Shown here in pieces: positions 38,647-45,508 of a stretch of DNA of 45,508 bases; the first letter of the stretch is position 1, and the number at the start of each line of letters is the position of its first letter. The notes under the pieces are model-generated. The model worked only from the letters and a program-made list of their open reading frames with translations, was not told the origin of the DNA and made no database searches. Source of the DNA: a virus; IMG/VR virus record IMGVR_UViG_3300010373_000066, positions 1 to 45,508 of that record; one strand, written 5' to 3'. The position numbers and the translations under genes are program-made.

Positions 38647-38801
38647 CACGAATGATACCAAAGCCAATACATGAACAGGTTATGGAGGAGATTTCTACCT
38701 ATGATCGAGAAGAGAAGTTAAATGAGATCGCAGAGGAGTTATGGAAGGTAAAGCCGAAGGTTGCTCTATGGTTCTGTATTGAATTTCAACTGCCTTACTA
38801 A
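38643..38801 (+). CDS. Small charged hypothetical protein
   Basis: A 52-residue protein with an acidic helix and an aromatic end (WFCIEFQLPY). The in-frame start overlapping the previous stop is chosen; the open frame continues upstream without a better start. Confidence 0.55.
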   Translation: MTRMIPKPIHEQVMEEISTYDREEKLNEIAEELWKVKPKVALWFCIEFQLPY

Positions 38802-38804
38802 ATT

Positions 38805-38927
38805 ATGAAAATTTCACTTGAAACATTAAAAGAGCGTGTAGCCGAGATAGAATATCTTTTGAATAAAGGACAATTCAATCGGGCTAAACAAAGAACTCAG
38901 GATTTACGAAGAGAATTGGAGAAATAA
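38805..38927 (+). CDS. 40-residue coiled-coil peptide
   Basis: A short Leu/Glu/Arg-rich helix (LETLKERVAEIEYLL and TQDLRRELEK). Three bases separate it from the previous gene and one from the next. Possible small partner protein. Confidence 0.5.
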   Translation: MKISLETLKERVAEIEYLLNKGQFNRAKQRTQDLRRELEK

Positions 38928-38928
38928 T

Positions 38929-39087
38929 ATGGCTTTATTTATTAAACGATCGAATGCTTTCAGAATGAGAAATGCAGAATATCGACCTTGGAATATGAGA
39001 GATGTCATTGAAAACTTCGGTGAAGGCAAGACATATGATGAGGTAGTTGAAGAGCAGAGAAAGAAACGGGAAGAAACTAAACGCTAA
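38929..39087 (+). CDS. Small basic hypothetical protein
   Basis: A 52-residue basic protein ending in a Lys/Arg/Glu helix. CGCTAA/TTAGCG (39082-39098) then forms a hairpin across its stop followed by four T, a weak terminator candidate. Confidence 0.5.
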   Translation: MALFIKRSNAFRMRNAEYRPWNMRDVIENFGEGKTYDEVVEEQRKKREETKR

Positions 39088-39111
39088 AAGAATTAGCGGT
39101 TTTGGGACGCT

Positions 39112-39285
39112 ATGGATAAACAAAAAATAAATAATTGGCAAGAAATATTATTAGATTTGATAGAAAATCTAGATTTATTAAGTCCAGAAACTGATGATTC
39201 CGACCTACTCGTTAGTGAAATCTTAAAAGTAAAAAATAAACTAAAAGATTTAGAACATGAGTTATGGCAGGAATCCATGAAATAA
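39112..39285 (+). CDS. Small acidic helical protein
   Basis: A 57-residue acidic, Leu-rich protein with two helices. It overlaps the next gene by 22 bases. No motif recognised. Confidence 0.5.
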   Translation: MDKQKINNWQEILLDLIENLDLLSPETDDSDLLVSEILKVKNKLKDLEHELWQESMK

Positions 39286-39491
39286 AAAAGATACTTGACA
39301 AAATTTTATCCGAGTATGACAAAGAATTTTTATCATTATCAGATGAAGAATATGAAAATCGTTGCAAAAAGTTAATTAACAAATGGCAAAAAGGAAAATC
39401 TAAAATTATTTCTTATTCACCAGTAGAGATAGAGATAATTAAAGAACACTGTTTGCTTGAGAGATGTTATACTAGAGAATTTAAAAAATAA
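39264..39491 (+). CDS. Small charged helical protein
   Basis: A 75-residue Lys/Glu-rich protein with two Cys near the end. No motif recognised. It precedes the replication-type proteins by 16 bases. Confidence 0.55.
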   Translation: MAGIHEIKKILDKILSEYDKEFLSLSDEEYENRCKKLINKWQKGKSKIISYSPVEIEIIKEHCLLERCYTREFKK

Positions 39492-39507
39492 GATATTTTG
39501 GGTATCT

Positions 39508-40269
39508 ATGACAGGATTTTACATAACAATCAAAAATGGGTTACTTGACCCAAAACACATAAAAAAAATGAAAGGAGATGAAGGCTGGGGAACTATATGG
39601 TTGTTCTTATGGCTTTTAGATAAAATGACTATCGTTAATGAAGAAATTGGAGAAGGTAAAGTGCTTGGTGGTAAACCAATAAAATTTGAGGAGATTCATA
39701 AAGATATTGGAATATCACGAGCAACGTATGCACGATATATCGACCTTTTAAGAAGTGAGGGATATATCAAAACGACTAGAACACCCTTTGGTTTAATTAT
39801 CGTTATTTATAAAGCATTTAAGATTTTTGGTCAAAAAACGGATGTGTCACCTAAGACACATCTAATAGACCGTAGCGTGAGACATCACTATACCGACCGT
39901 GAGACATCCAATAAGACAATACAGTATGACAATACAGTAGACATAGAGAAAAAACCCTGTCTCAACTCTTTGACTCCTTGCAAGGATGAGTGTTACTGGA
40001 AGATTGGTATGAAATATGACACGCTTGCTAGGAATGTAAAGTCTATAGCGGAAACCTTAGAGCTTAAATTAACAAATGAGCCTAAAATCAAGAAGAAGTA
40101 TACGTCTTTTCATCTGACGTTGATTCAATGGGTAAAAAATGCTTTTGCCTGGAATCAGATTGAACACATGTCTGAAACCGAGCGAATGGAGATGGAACAT
40201 GATAGTCCTGAAAAAGTGGCAGAGCGTAAAAAGTTACATGAATTGGCAATACAAGGAGGGACACTGTAA
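39508..40269 (+). CDS. Winged-helix replication initiation-like protein
   Basis: A 253-residue protein. The WGTIWLFLWLLDKMT start, the GGKPIKFEEIHKDIGISRATYARYIDLLRSEGYI winged helix (about residues 55-95) and a polar C-terminal half are typical of phage replication or helicase-loader proteins placed before primase and helicase genes. ATG at 39508 is chosen. Its last codons contain AAGGAGG, which would serve the next gene. Confidence 0.72.
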   Translation: MTGFYITIKNGLLDPKHIKKMKGDEGWGTIWLFLWLLDKMTIVNEEIGEGKVLGGKPIKFEEIHKDIGISRATYARYIDLLRSEGYIKTTRTPFGLIIVIYKAFKIFGQKTDVSPKTHLIDRSVRHHYTDRETSNKTIQYDNTVDIEKKPCLNSLTPCKDECYWKIGMKYDTLARNVKSIAETLELKLTNEPKIKKKYTSFHLTLIQWVKNAFAWNQIEHMSETERMEMEHDSPEKVAERKKLHELAIQGGTL

Positions 40270-40844
40270 TTTACCCTCCACGAATAAACCAAGAATTTGA
40301 TATTAGCCCTTTTGCTGACGGCTTACGAGATGTTATACCTGACAAGATTACAAAAATTCTTACTGAAATGGATGAAGTACAGGAACGCTATGATATGTGG
40401 AAAACAGCAGTCAAAAATTGCAAGTTGAAAGGAGAATTAAACGAATATGGAGTTTATTTTTGGCTTGCACTTGCAGAGCTGGAATATAGTGAATATTTTA
40501 TATATCAAAAATGGCTCATTTATTGGATGAATTTATATGAAAAAATACCTGAAATTGTTATGCCTATTCGGGAAAAATATAAAGATTTTATTGATAAAAA
40601 AATGGAAATAGAACGTGCACGAAGGATTCCTATAGAAAATTTTTATGATGGGCAATTACGGGATAACGGTACACGACTTTTAGGAAAATGTCCTTTCCAT
40701 GAAGAGCGTACACCATCATTTTTTATCTTTACCAATAACAATACTTTCCATTGTTTTGGATGTCAGGAAAACGGAGATGTTATTGATTTTATCAGAAAAA
40801 CAAGGAAGCTAGATTTTTTTCAAGCTATGGAGGTTCTTTTATGA
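40269..40844 (+). CDS. CHC2 zinc-finger primase-like protein, probable ATT start
   Basis: The open frame extends 33 codons upstream of the first ATG to the stop of the previous gene, where ATT overlaps that stop as TAATT. AAGGAGG at 40254-40260 is well placed for ATT at 40269, giving 191 residues; the first ATG at 40368 would give 158. The C-terminal half carries CPFH and CFGC with the FFIFTNNNTFHC strand between, a CHC2 zinc finger as in DnaG primases. No TOPRIM domain follows, so it is a primase fragment or accessory. Confidence 0.75.
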   Translation: MYPPRINQEFDISPFADGLRDVIPDKITKILTEMDEVQERYDMWKTAVKNCKLKGELNEYGVYFWLALAELEYSEYFIYQKWLIYWMNLYEKIPEIVMPIREKYKDFIDKKMEIERARRIPIENFYDGQLRDNGTRLLGKCPFHEERTPSFFIFTNNNTFHCFGCQENGDVIDFIRKTRKLDFFQAMEVLL

Positions 40845-41746
40845 ATGATTATTTAATACAAAAAGCATTGGATAGAGCTTATAAAACAGCAGAAGAGATA
40901 AATAAATTAAAACCAATAGCCAAACCTCAGGCTTTAAGTGATATTAAAAAGAAGCGGTTGATTGAAAGAAATTACGAAGCATTAGCACCGAAAACAGGCT
41001 ATTGTGATCTCGATAAGCTTATTAAAGGTTTTATTCCAGGACATCTTTATACCCTCACTGGTGTTGAGAATGTCGGTAAAACAAGTATTGCTTGTAACTT
41101 TGCTGTACGTGTGGCTTTCCAGATGAAAAAAGTCTTATATATTGCGCTTGAGCCTGAAAATACCGTAATTGAATATATTGCTTCAGTTTATCATGATAAG
41201 AGATTTGATGAATTGACAGAAGATGATTTGACACTTGAAGGTTTACCAATTGAGATTTTAGGAAAAGAAGATGTTGCAACAACCGAGGAGTTAGTAAATA
41301 TTATTGATTCACTTGATAGGTATGATTTGGTAGTCGTTGATCATGTGGGATATTTTACAACAAGTGAAAATAACTGGCTTCAACAACAAAGCAATACAGT
41401 CAAGAAAATGGTTGCAGCAGCAAAGAAAAAACAATGTGCGATTTTACTTATTGCTCATTTAAGAAAGCGTGCAAAGAGTGAAAAGAAAAATTATATTCCA
41501 ACAAGTGATGATATAGCAGGTTCAGGAGCATTTAAGCAGGATTCAACTGAGGTAATGATAGTTACACGGGAACCCTTGACTTTAGATAAAGATGAAGTAA
41601 CTTATGCAGATATGGGGAAGCTGTATGTAACAAAAACAAAAACTGGTCCGAATGGAATAATTGGATTGCATTTTTCAGAACGTAAAGCAAATATCATTTC
41701 TGACGGAGAAATGATAGAAAGGCAACGCTATGCAATCAATAGCTGA
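40841..41746 (+). CDS. RecA/DnaB-like ATPase (replicative helicase type)
   Basis: A 301-residue P-loop protein. Walker A is GVENVGKTS (about residues 74-82), Walker B is YDLVVVDHVG, followed by LLIAHLRKR and a DDIAGSGAFKQDSTEVMIV stretch like the sensor and DNA-loop part of DnaB-family helicases. It has the core domain only, with a short N-terminus. With the primase-like gene it would form a small replisome. It overlaps the primase gene as ATGA. Confidence 0.82.
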   Translation: MNDYLIQKALDRAYKTAEEINKLKPIAKPQALSDIKKKRLIERNYEALAPKTGYCDLDKLIKGFIPGHLYTLTGVENVGKTSIACNFAVRVAFQMKKVLYIALEPENTVIEYIASVYHDKRFDELTEDDLTLEGLPIEILGKEDVATTEELVNIIDSLDRYDLVVVDHVGYFTTSENNWLQQQSNTVKKMVAAAKKKQCAILLIAHLRKRAKSEKKNYIPTSDDIAGSGAFKQDSTEVMIVTREPLTLDKDEVTYADMGKLYVTKTKTGPNGIIGLHFSERKANIISDGEMIERQRYAINS

Positions 41747-41804
41747 AATATTACCATTGTGGGTAATTTGGAAAATTAAGCAATGGGAGAAACAAGATGA
41801 ATGA
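41730..41804 (+). CDS. Possible 24-residue peptide
   Basis: A short frame starting inside the helicase end and overlapping the next gene by eight bases. It is Trp-rich (WVIWKIKQWEKQ). Overlap structure is the only support. Confidence 0.3.
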   Translation: MQSIAEILPLWVIWKIKQWEKQDE

Positions 41805-41970
41805 TAATATACGACCATCAGATCAGTTAGTTTCAGTAGAATGTGCAGAAAAATGTGGAAAACCGTTATATGTTAAACAAAAAGATATTAAAACCAAATG
41901 GGGACATAGGTTCAGACATAAAGAATGCTATTTAAAAATGAGAAAGGGATGGAATAGTCCGATAATATGA
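41797..41970 (+). CDS. Small zinc-binding-type protein
   Basis: A 57-residue protein with CAEKC and HKEC pairs, enough for a zinc site, in a basic background. It overlaps the YopX-like gene as ATGA. Confidence 0.55.
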   Translation: MNDNIRPSDQLVSVECAEKCGKPLYVKQKDIKTKWGHRFRHKECYLKMRKGWNSPII

Positions 41971-42365
41971 AGAATAGAGAAATAAAATATAGAGCTTGGC
42001 ATAAGTTAGATAAGAGGATGTACAAGGTTTTAAAAATATCTCTTATTGATGCAGTTGGTAGCGAAGAATTAAAAGTTGATGTTGGAAAAATATCAAGCAT
42101 GAAGACAGTTTTATGGGTAAAAGATATAGAACTTTTGCAATATACCGGACTCAAAGATAAAAACGGAACAGAAATTTACGAAGGAGATATTTTAAGAGTG
42201 GCACATAATGGAGTAGAAGAAAATTTCAAAGTTGTTTTCAATCATGGATCTTTCATGTTGAGATTTATTGGAAGACCAATAGATTATTGTTATTTAGGAA
42301 GTAAAATACATAAAGAAAAGGGTGAAGTTATCGGTAATATTTATGAGAACCCAGGGTTAATATGA
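41967..42365 (+). CDS. YopX-family protein
   Basis: A 132-residue protein with the family start KNREIKYRAWHKLDKRMYKV, the YTGLKDKNGTEIYEGDIL centre and the EVIGNIYENP end. This is a full-length member of the YopX family found in many phages. Its role is unknown. The start and stop overlap neighbours by four bases. Confidence 0.88.
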   Translation: MKNREIKYRAWHKLDKRMYKVLKISLIDAVGSEELKVDVGKISSMKTVLWVKDIELLQYTGLKDKNGTEIYEGDILRVAHNGVEENFKVVFNHGSFMLRFIGRPIDYCYLGSKIHKEKGEVIGNIYENPGLI

Positions 42366-42730
42366 TAAATAAACTGCCTAAAATTAGTGAACATCAAATC
42401 AGAAACGATATCTTAGACATAATGAGATATGCAGGGTGGTTATGTTGGACGAATAATTCAGGAGGAATGACTAATGAATACACAGATAAAAATAACAGAA
42501 CAAAGAAACGATTTACACGGTTTGGGGGATTACCTGGAGCATCAGATATATTCGGAGTTAAAAATGGTTTGTTCTGCGCTTTGGAGGTTAAAGTACCTGA
42601 GAGAAGAAATAAAGCAACACGATCTCAATTGGAATTCATTGAACAAGTCAAAGCACACGGTGGTATTGCGGAGATCGTATGCTCTACCCAAGAGGCTGCT
42701 GCCGTTTTAAATATAAAAGGATTATTTTAG
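42362..42730 (+). CDS. VRR-NUC domain nuclease
   Basis: A 122-residue stand-alone nuclease. It has SEHQIRNDILDIMRYAGW at the start, GLPGASDIFGVKNG (catalytic Asp), ALEVKVPERRNKATRSQLEFIEQVKAHGG (Glu-x-Lys and Gln motif) and STQEAAAVL. These are the PD-(D/E)-x-K elements of VRR-NUC proteins, thought to resolve DNA structures in replication or repair. Confidence 0.85.
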   Translation: MINKLPKISEHQIRNDILDIMRYAGWLCWTNNSGGMTNEYTDKNNRTKKRFTRFGGLPGASDIFGVKNGLFCALEVKVPERRNKATRSQLEFIEQVKAHGGIAEIVCSTQEAAAVLNIKGLF

Positions 42731-42734
42731 ATCT

Positions 42735-42920
42735 ATGCCATTTACTAAAGATAATTCAATAACATTTGGATTTTTAGGACATAAACATACAGATGAAACA
42801 AAAAAGAGAATATCAGTTAATCGAAAGGGTAAGGGGTTAGGTGAAAGACCCGAATGGGTAAAGCAGAAAATTAGCCAAACCCATTTGAGAAAACATGAAC
42901 TTAAAAATGAACATTACTAG
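42735..42920 (+). CDS. NUMOD3-like DNA-binding peptide
   Basis: A 61-residue basic protein with GHKHTDETKKRISVNRKGKG and a second partial WVKQKISQTHL repeat. This matches NUMOD3 repeats, which usually help homing endonucleases bind DNA. No nuclease domain is attached or adjacent, so it may be a remnant of a homing enzyme or an independent DNA-binding protein. Confidence 0.65.
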   Translation: MPFTKDNSITFGFLGHKHTDETKKRISVNRKGKGLGERPEWVKQKISQTHLRKHELKNEHY

Positions 42921-43074
42921 ACAAATTTTACCAGATATAACACTTGAAAAAGGTAACTTGTATGAGGTACTAGATATCATAGAGGATAGTTATGTGGTTG
43001 CATTTCCAATGAAACGTAAAGGAAAATTTAAACGGGTATTGGTTAATGAGGGTGAAGGAGAGTTGGTAGATTAG
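42895..43074 (+). CDS. Small beta-rich (SH3-like) hypothetical protein
   Basis: A 59-residue protein from ATG 42895, or 55 residues from ATG 42907. LEKGNLYEVLDIIEDSYVVAFP and KGKFKRVLVNEGEGELVD alternate like a small SH3 barrel. It overlaps the previous gene by 26 bases. Function unknown. Confidence 0.55.
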   Translation: MNLKMNITRQILPDITLEKGNLYEVLDIIEDSYVVAFPMKRKGKFKRVLVNEGEGELVD

Positions 43075-43076
43075 TT

Positions 43077-43157
43077 GAATTGACACATGCGTGTCGGGTT
43101 ATCTCAATTCCTTCGGCAAACAGTTGTGAGTTCAACTATTAGCTCTTATTACGCATG
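43077..43157 (+). other. Gene-free spacer with competing hairpins
   Basis: GAATTGA (43077-43083) pairs with TCAATTC (43104-43110). GACAC-ATGC-GTGTC (43082-43095) forms an inner hairpin. CATGCGT (43086-43092) can instead pair with ACGCATG (43151-43157). AGTTG/CAACT (43122-43137) makes another stem. The alternative pairings could control the next gene, which has a GGAGG site right after. Confidence 0.45.
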
Positions 43158-43171
43158 AACGGAGGGAAAAT

Positions 43172-43687
43172 ATGCCAAACCATATAAATAACATTTTAAC
43201 AATACACGAATACGAAGAAAACGATTCTGCTGATTTTGAAGAAATTGCGGAAAAAGTTAAAGGGGAAGATCGAGAATTTGATTTTAACAAAATTATTCCT
43301 ATGCCTGATGATATTGAAAGAGGAGATATTACATACGACAAAATGAAAACTACTCCTAATTGGTATAACTGGTCAATTGAGAATTGGGGGACAAAATGGA
43401 ATGCTTATGACATCAGAATAAATAAATACGGCACGATTGTTTTTCAAACAGCATGGGCACATCCATACAAGATTGTTGACGCTTTATCGAAAATGTTTCC
43501 AAAAAACTCAATTACGGTTGGATATGCAGATGAAGACAAAGGTTATAATCTTGGAATTTATAAAATAAAGAACGGGAAATTATTACATCAACTCGATTTA
43601 GATAAAATGTCTCAAGATGATAAAGATTTGTTAGCTGATGTAATTTGGGGAGCTGAAAAGTTCACCCCAATGAAAGAGAACGAGTAA
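43172..43687 (+). CDS. Api92-like/DUF1281-type protein
   Basis: A 171-residue protein with PNHINNILTIHEYEEN, IIPMPDDI, WYNWSIENWGTKWNAYD and FQTAWAHPYKIVDALSKMFP. This is the conserved core of a common phage protein family (Api92-like, ferredoxin-like fold). Role unknown. It has a good GGAGGG ribosome site. Confidence 0.8.
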   Translation: MPNHINNILTIHEYEENDSADFEEIAEKVKGEDREFDFNKIIPMPDDIERGDITYDKMKTTPNWYNWSIENWGTKWNAYDIRINKYGTIVFQTAWAHPYKIVDALSKMFPKNSITVGYADEDKGYNLGIYKIKNGKLLHQLDLDKMSQDDKDLLADVIWGAEKFTPMKENE

Positions 43688-43701
43688 AAAGATAGATTAT
43701 T

Positions 43702-43923
43702 ATGACTAAAACAATAGATTTTTATATGTCAACAGAACTAATAAAGAAGATGCTTCAAGGGCTTGAGATTCAGTTTGTTAGTGATGATGTTAGGGTTATG
43801 ATTCATCCGCCACAGAAAGGGATATTCTTTACACACGAGGAAATTAAAAAGATTGAAAATGCTGATCCTAAATGGGTAAGATCAACTATCAGAGAAATTG
43901 TAGACGAAAAGTTTAGTAGATAA
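43702..43923 (+). CDS. Small hypothetical protein
   Basis: A 73-residue protein of mixed character, with beta strands in the middle (IQFVSDDVRVMIHPPQKGIFF) and a helical end. No family recognised. Confidence 0.6.
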   Translation: MTKTIDFYMSTELIKKMLQGLEIQFVSDDVRVMIHPPQKGIFFTHEEIKKIENADPKWVRSTIREIVDEKFSR

Positions 43924-43925
43924 AT

Positions 43926-44072
43926 ATGAAATGCAAACATAAAGAAAATAAACTAACAGTAGCTTTACCTTGTGACCATGAGTGGATAGATCATTGGTGC
44001 GGGAGAAAGCCAGAAGAGATTTGTGTCTTTTGTGAAGAAATAAGATCAAAAAAAGCTTATTATGAAAGTTAA
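43926..44072 (+). CDS. Small Cys/His-rich protein
   Basis: A 48-residue product with CKH, CDHEW, HWC and CVFC groups, enough for one or two zinc sites. It starts two bases after the previous stop and overlaps the next gene by 11 bases. Confidence 0.55.
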   Translation: MKCKHKENKLTVALPCDHEWIDHWCGRKPEEICVFCEEIRSKKAYYES

Positions 44073-44532
44073 CGCAGCACAGTTAATTAAAAACGCAAAA
44101 GAGATACGACCAAAACATAAGAAATTCTGTAAAGCATGGATGGGATATATTTGTTGTTGTGGATATGAAGATCAGCAAAAAATAAAAGATATGAGTGATA
44201 GAAAGGAATTAACAAATAATATTCGGCAATTAATTAAAGATAATTTTGAAACGATTGCCGATCAAATGAAGGTTTACCAAGTTGTTAGGGAAGCCTTGTT
44301 GCAATTTGAAGATAATGTAATAACTCCTGACCATATAAAAGCTATGCATAAAATGGACGACCAAGTTAAAAATACAACATGTGTTAATTGTGGAGAAAAT
44401 CCATTCTTCAAGGTAAATGAAAAATTAGATGGTGACTGTATTTGTATTCCATTGGATAGCGGTAAATTCCAAGTTTTATCATCTTGCCCAATACATAAGC
44501 CAATATTAAGAATGAGTGCAAAGGAAATATGA
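44062..44532 (+). CDS. Zinc-binding hypothetical protein
   Basis: A 156-residue protein with a CKAWMGYICCCGYED group near residue 23, a helical centre and CVNCGENPFF with CICIP later. Several Cys groups suggest two metal sites. Function unknown. Confidence 0.65.
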   Translation: MKVNAAQLIKNAKEIRPKHKKFCKAWMGYICCCGYEDQQKIKDMSDRKELTNNIRQLIKDNFETIADQMKVYQVVREALLQFEDNVITPDHIKAMHKMDDQVKNTTCVNCGENPFFKVNEKLDGDCICIPLDSGKFQVLSSCPIHKPILRMSAKEI

Positions 44533-44720
44533 CAAAAAGACAGTTAATAAAACAAGCATTTGATGATAGATTTACTATGAGTGCAGTTCAAGCTCCTCAT
44601 GACACAAAAGTTCTTTTCAGAATAAATAAGGACAAGAGCTTGAGTATTGCTCTGTATAAAGATGTAGAGGAATTTATAGATAGGGTCGTTGATCTTATGA
44701 GTAATAAAGAGAACGCCTAA
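44529..44720 (+). CDS. Small hypothetical protein spanning the repeat junction
   Basis: A 63-residue protein starting MTKRQLIKQAF. Its last 30 residues are also encoded at 1-93. It overlaps the previous gene as ATGA. It is the last gene before the variable cassette in both versions. Confidence 0.75.
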   Translation: MTKRQLIKQAFDDRFTMSAVQAPHDTKVLFRINKDKSLSIALYKDVEEFIDRVVDLMSNKENA

Positions 44721-44730
44721 TTACAATAGT
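44628..44730. repeat. Shared left block, copy 2 (identical to 1-103)
   Basis: Identical to window bases 1-103. After 44730 the sequence leaves the copy and enters the alternative cassette. Confidence 0.9.
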
Positions 44731-44734
44731 AATT

Positions 44735-44890
44735 ATGAGTATAAAGTACGGCAAATTTTATATAAGGATAAAAGAGGGAAAGTTCATTATTCGACTTGCT
44801 CCGAGTGTTGGCAGAGCATATAGAAGAGGTTTTAGAGGCGGTTTCTTTATGGTAATTGGCAAAGAATTAGATTGGAATAGGTATTTTTAA
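44735..44890 (+). CDS. Small basic hypothetical protein (cassette B)
   Basis: A 51-residue basic, Gly/Arg-rich protein with LAPSVGRAYRRGFRGGFF. An AATTA/TAATT dyad ends at its ATG. It occupies the place of the Cse60-like gene in the other cassette. Confidence 0.55.
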   Translation: MSIKYGKFYIRIKEGKFIIRLAPSVGRAYRRGFRGGFFMVIGKELDWNRYF

Positions 44891-44891
44891 T

Positions 44892-45173
44892 ATGAGTGAA
44901 AATAAAGTTATCGATATTGACGGAGTAAAAGTAATGGTCTGTGGAGATGACGGGCAAGAATTGCCTGAAAGCGACATAGAGGCATTACGAGAGTTTATTC
45001 AATTTCGGAAAGCTCGTAAGAGAAACGAAACTAGAAAAGCAGAAGTCAGAAAAATTGCTAATAAACTCAACGATTTGGGTTATCCCTGTTGCCGTTGTAT
45101 GGATTGTAAAACTTGTAAAATGGCAGAGGATATTTTTGACGGTAAGATAATGATGCCTGAGAAAAGGGCGTAA
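44892..45173 (+). CDS. Hypothetical protein with C-terminal Cys cluster (cassette B)
   Basis: A 93-residue protein with an acidic N-terminal half, a basic helix and a CCRCMDCKTC cluster of five Cys. The cluster could bind zinc or an iron-sulphur unit. It starts one base after the previous stop. Confidence 0.6.
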   Translation: MSENKVIDIDGVKVMVCGDDGQELPESDIEALREFIQFRKARKRNETRKAEVRKIANKLNDLGYPCCRCMDCKTCKMAEDIFDGKIMMPEKRA

Positions 45174-45191
45174 AATCGTATATTATTACCT

Positions 45192-45419
45192 ATGAAACAA
45201 ATAACAGAAAGCGATATTTTGATAGCATGTTCAGAGGCAATAGAACGAGCAAAGCCTGAGTATCAGGCCGTAGCCATGCGAGATATATTATTAGTCAAAT
45301 TGAAAGAAAAAGAAGAAAATATAGGGAATACTAATCATAATAGCAGTTGTCACGAACCTGAGTTTATTCGAGGGCCAGCAGATTCGTTAATGCCTAATCC
45401 GCATTATTGTAAACATTAG
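45192..45419 (+). CDS. Hypothetical protein (cassette B)
   Basis: A 75-residue protein with a helical first half and an Asn/His/Cys-containing end (HNSSCHEPEF and HYCKH). Last gene of the second cassette. Function unknown. Confidence 0.6.
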   Translation: MKQITESDILIACSEAIERAKPEYQAVAMRDILLVKLKEKEENIGNTNHNSSCHEPEFIRGPADSLMPNPHYCKH

Positions 45420-45425
45420 TTCAAC

Positions 45426-45508
45426 AAATGGAGGTTCTTTGAAGTAATATGAGTTTATTAGACAAAGCTAAACAAATTGAAGTAAACAACACAACGGGTG
45501 TCTATGAG
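45426..45508. repeat. Shared right block, copy 2 (identical to 1045-1127)
   Basis: Identical to 1045-1127 up to the end of the window, marking re-entry into the common backbone. Confidence 0.9.
45449..45508 (+). CDS. N-terminal fragment of the 1068 gene (partial, cut by window end)
   Basis: Twenty codons starting MSLLDKAKQIEV, identical to the start of the gene at 1068-1295. The truncation is due to the window end. Confidence 0.85.
   Translation, partial: MSLLDKAKQIEVNNTTGVYE

Noticed and set aside
1-45508. Stop-codon recoding (for example TGA or TAG read as an amino acid)
   Set aside because: TAA, TAG and TGA all end genes at sensible places, including ATGA overlaps, and no gene is interrupted. 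The only tRNA reads Gln codons CAA/CAG, and its anticodon TTG does not match a stop.

Overview
The window is most of a tailed double-stranded DNA bacteriophage genome, AT-rich by eye, and it reads as a circular molecule that has been traversed slightly more than once. Bases 1-103 recur at 44628-44730 and bases 45426-45508 recur at 1045-1127. Between these two shared blocks lie two different small-gene cassettes: 104-1044 at the start and 44731-45425 at the end. Both offsets fit one circle of about 44,627 bp (first cassette) or 44,381 bp (second cassette). The likely reading is two variants of one phage in the sampled population. The virion genes suggest a podovirus: large portal, scaffold, capsid, adaptor, beta-propeller-like tail protein, internal proteins, and no recognisable tape measure or sheath. 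A tyrosine integrase, a tRNA-Glu-like att candidate and a cluster of DnaA boxes suggest a temperate or plasmid-like life style. Stop codons appear standard. The host cannot be named from the sequence.

Layout. (1) 1-5680 and 41730-45508 (joined on the circle): many tiny rightward genes, often zinc-binding or single-span membrane proteins, with short spacers and mostly without Shine-Dalgarno sites, plus a folded non-coding element at 3117-3208. (2) 5679-15130: ParB-like protein, small terminase with a C2H2 zinc finger, NAD-dependent epimerase, split transketolase (two genes), DUF1003-like membrane protein, large terminase, tRNA-Gln(TTG), portal. (3) 15170-18549: promoter, candidate small RNA, scaffold, major capsid protein and other head proteins. 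(4) 18551-21365: FkbM methyltransferase and two glycosyltransferases, probably for virion or surface glycan modification. (5) 21375-32589: appendage, adaptor, tail, Gln-rich internal and fibre proteins, with a tail peptidase. (6) 32586-36077: RelA/SpoT-like nucleotidyltransferase, CHAP endolysin, holin candidates and a small alarmone hydrolase. (7) 36070-37506, leftward: integrase, two small membrane proteins and a DnaA-box cluster. (8) 37580-42730: control region, small genes, winged-helix replication protein, CHC2 zinc-finger primase-like protein, RecA-fold helicase/ATPase, YopX-like protein and VRR-NUC nuclease.

How it fits together. Four promoters share the form TTGACA-like, 18-nt spacer, TAYACT. 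In three of them the start codon sits 6-8 nt after the -10 box, which predicts leaderless or nearly leaderless mRNAs for portal, adaptor and endolysin. Several genes are preceded by hairpins that end at or next to the start codon, and two intrinsic terminators share a conserved 5' module. The most unusual gene content is an alarmone synthetase-like gene and an alarmone hydrolase flanking the lysis genes, a FtsL/DivIC-like membrane protein, a split transketolase with an epimerase and glycosyltransferases, and two start codons (CTG, ATT) that are predicted only because strong Shine-Dalgarno sites and open frames point to them.
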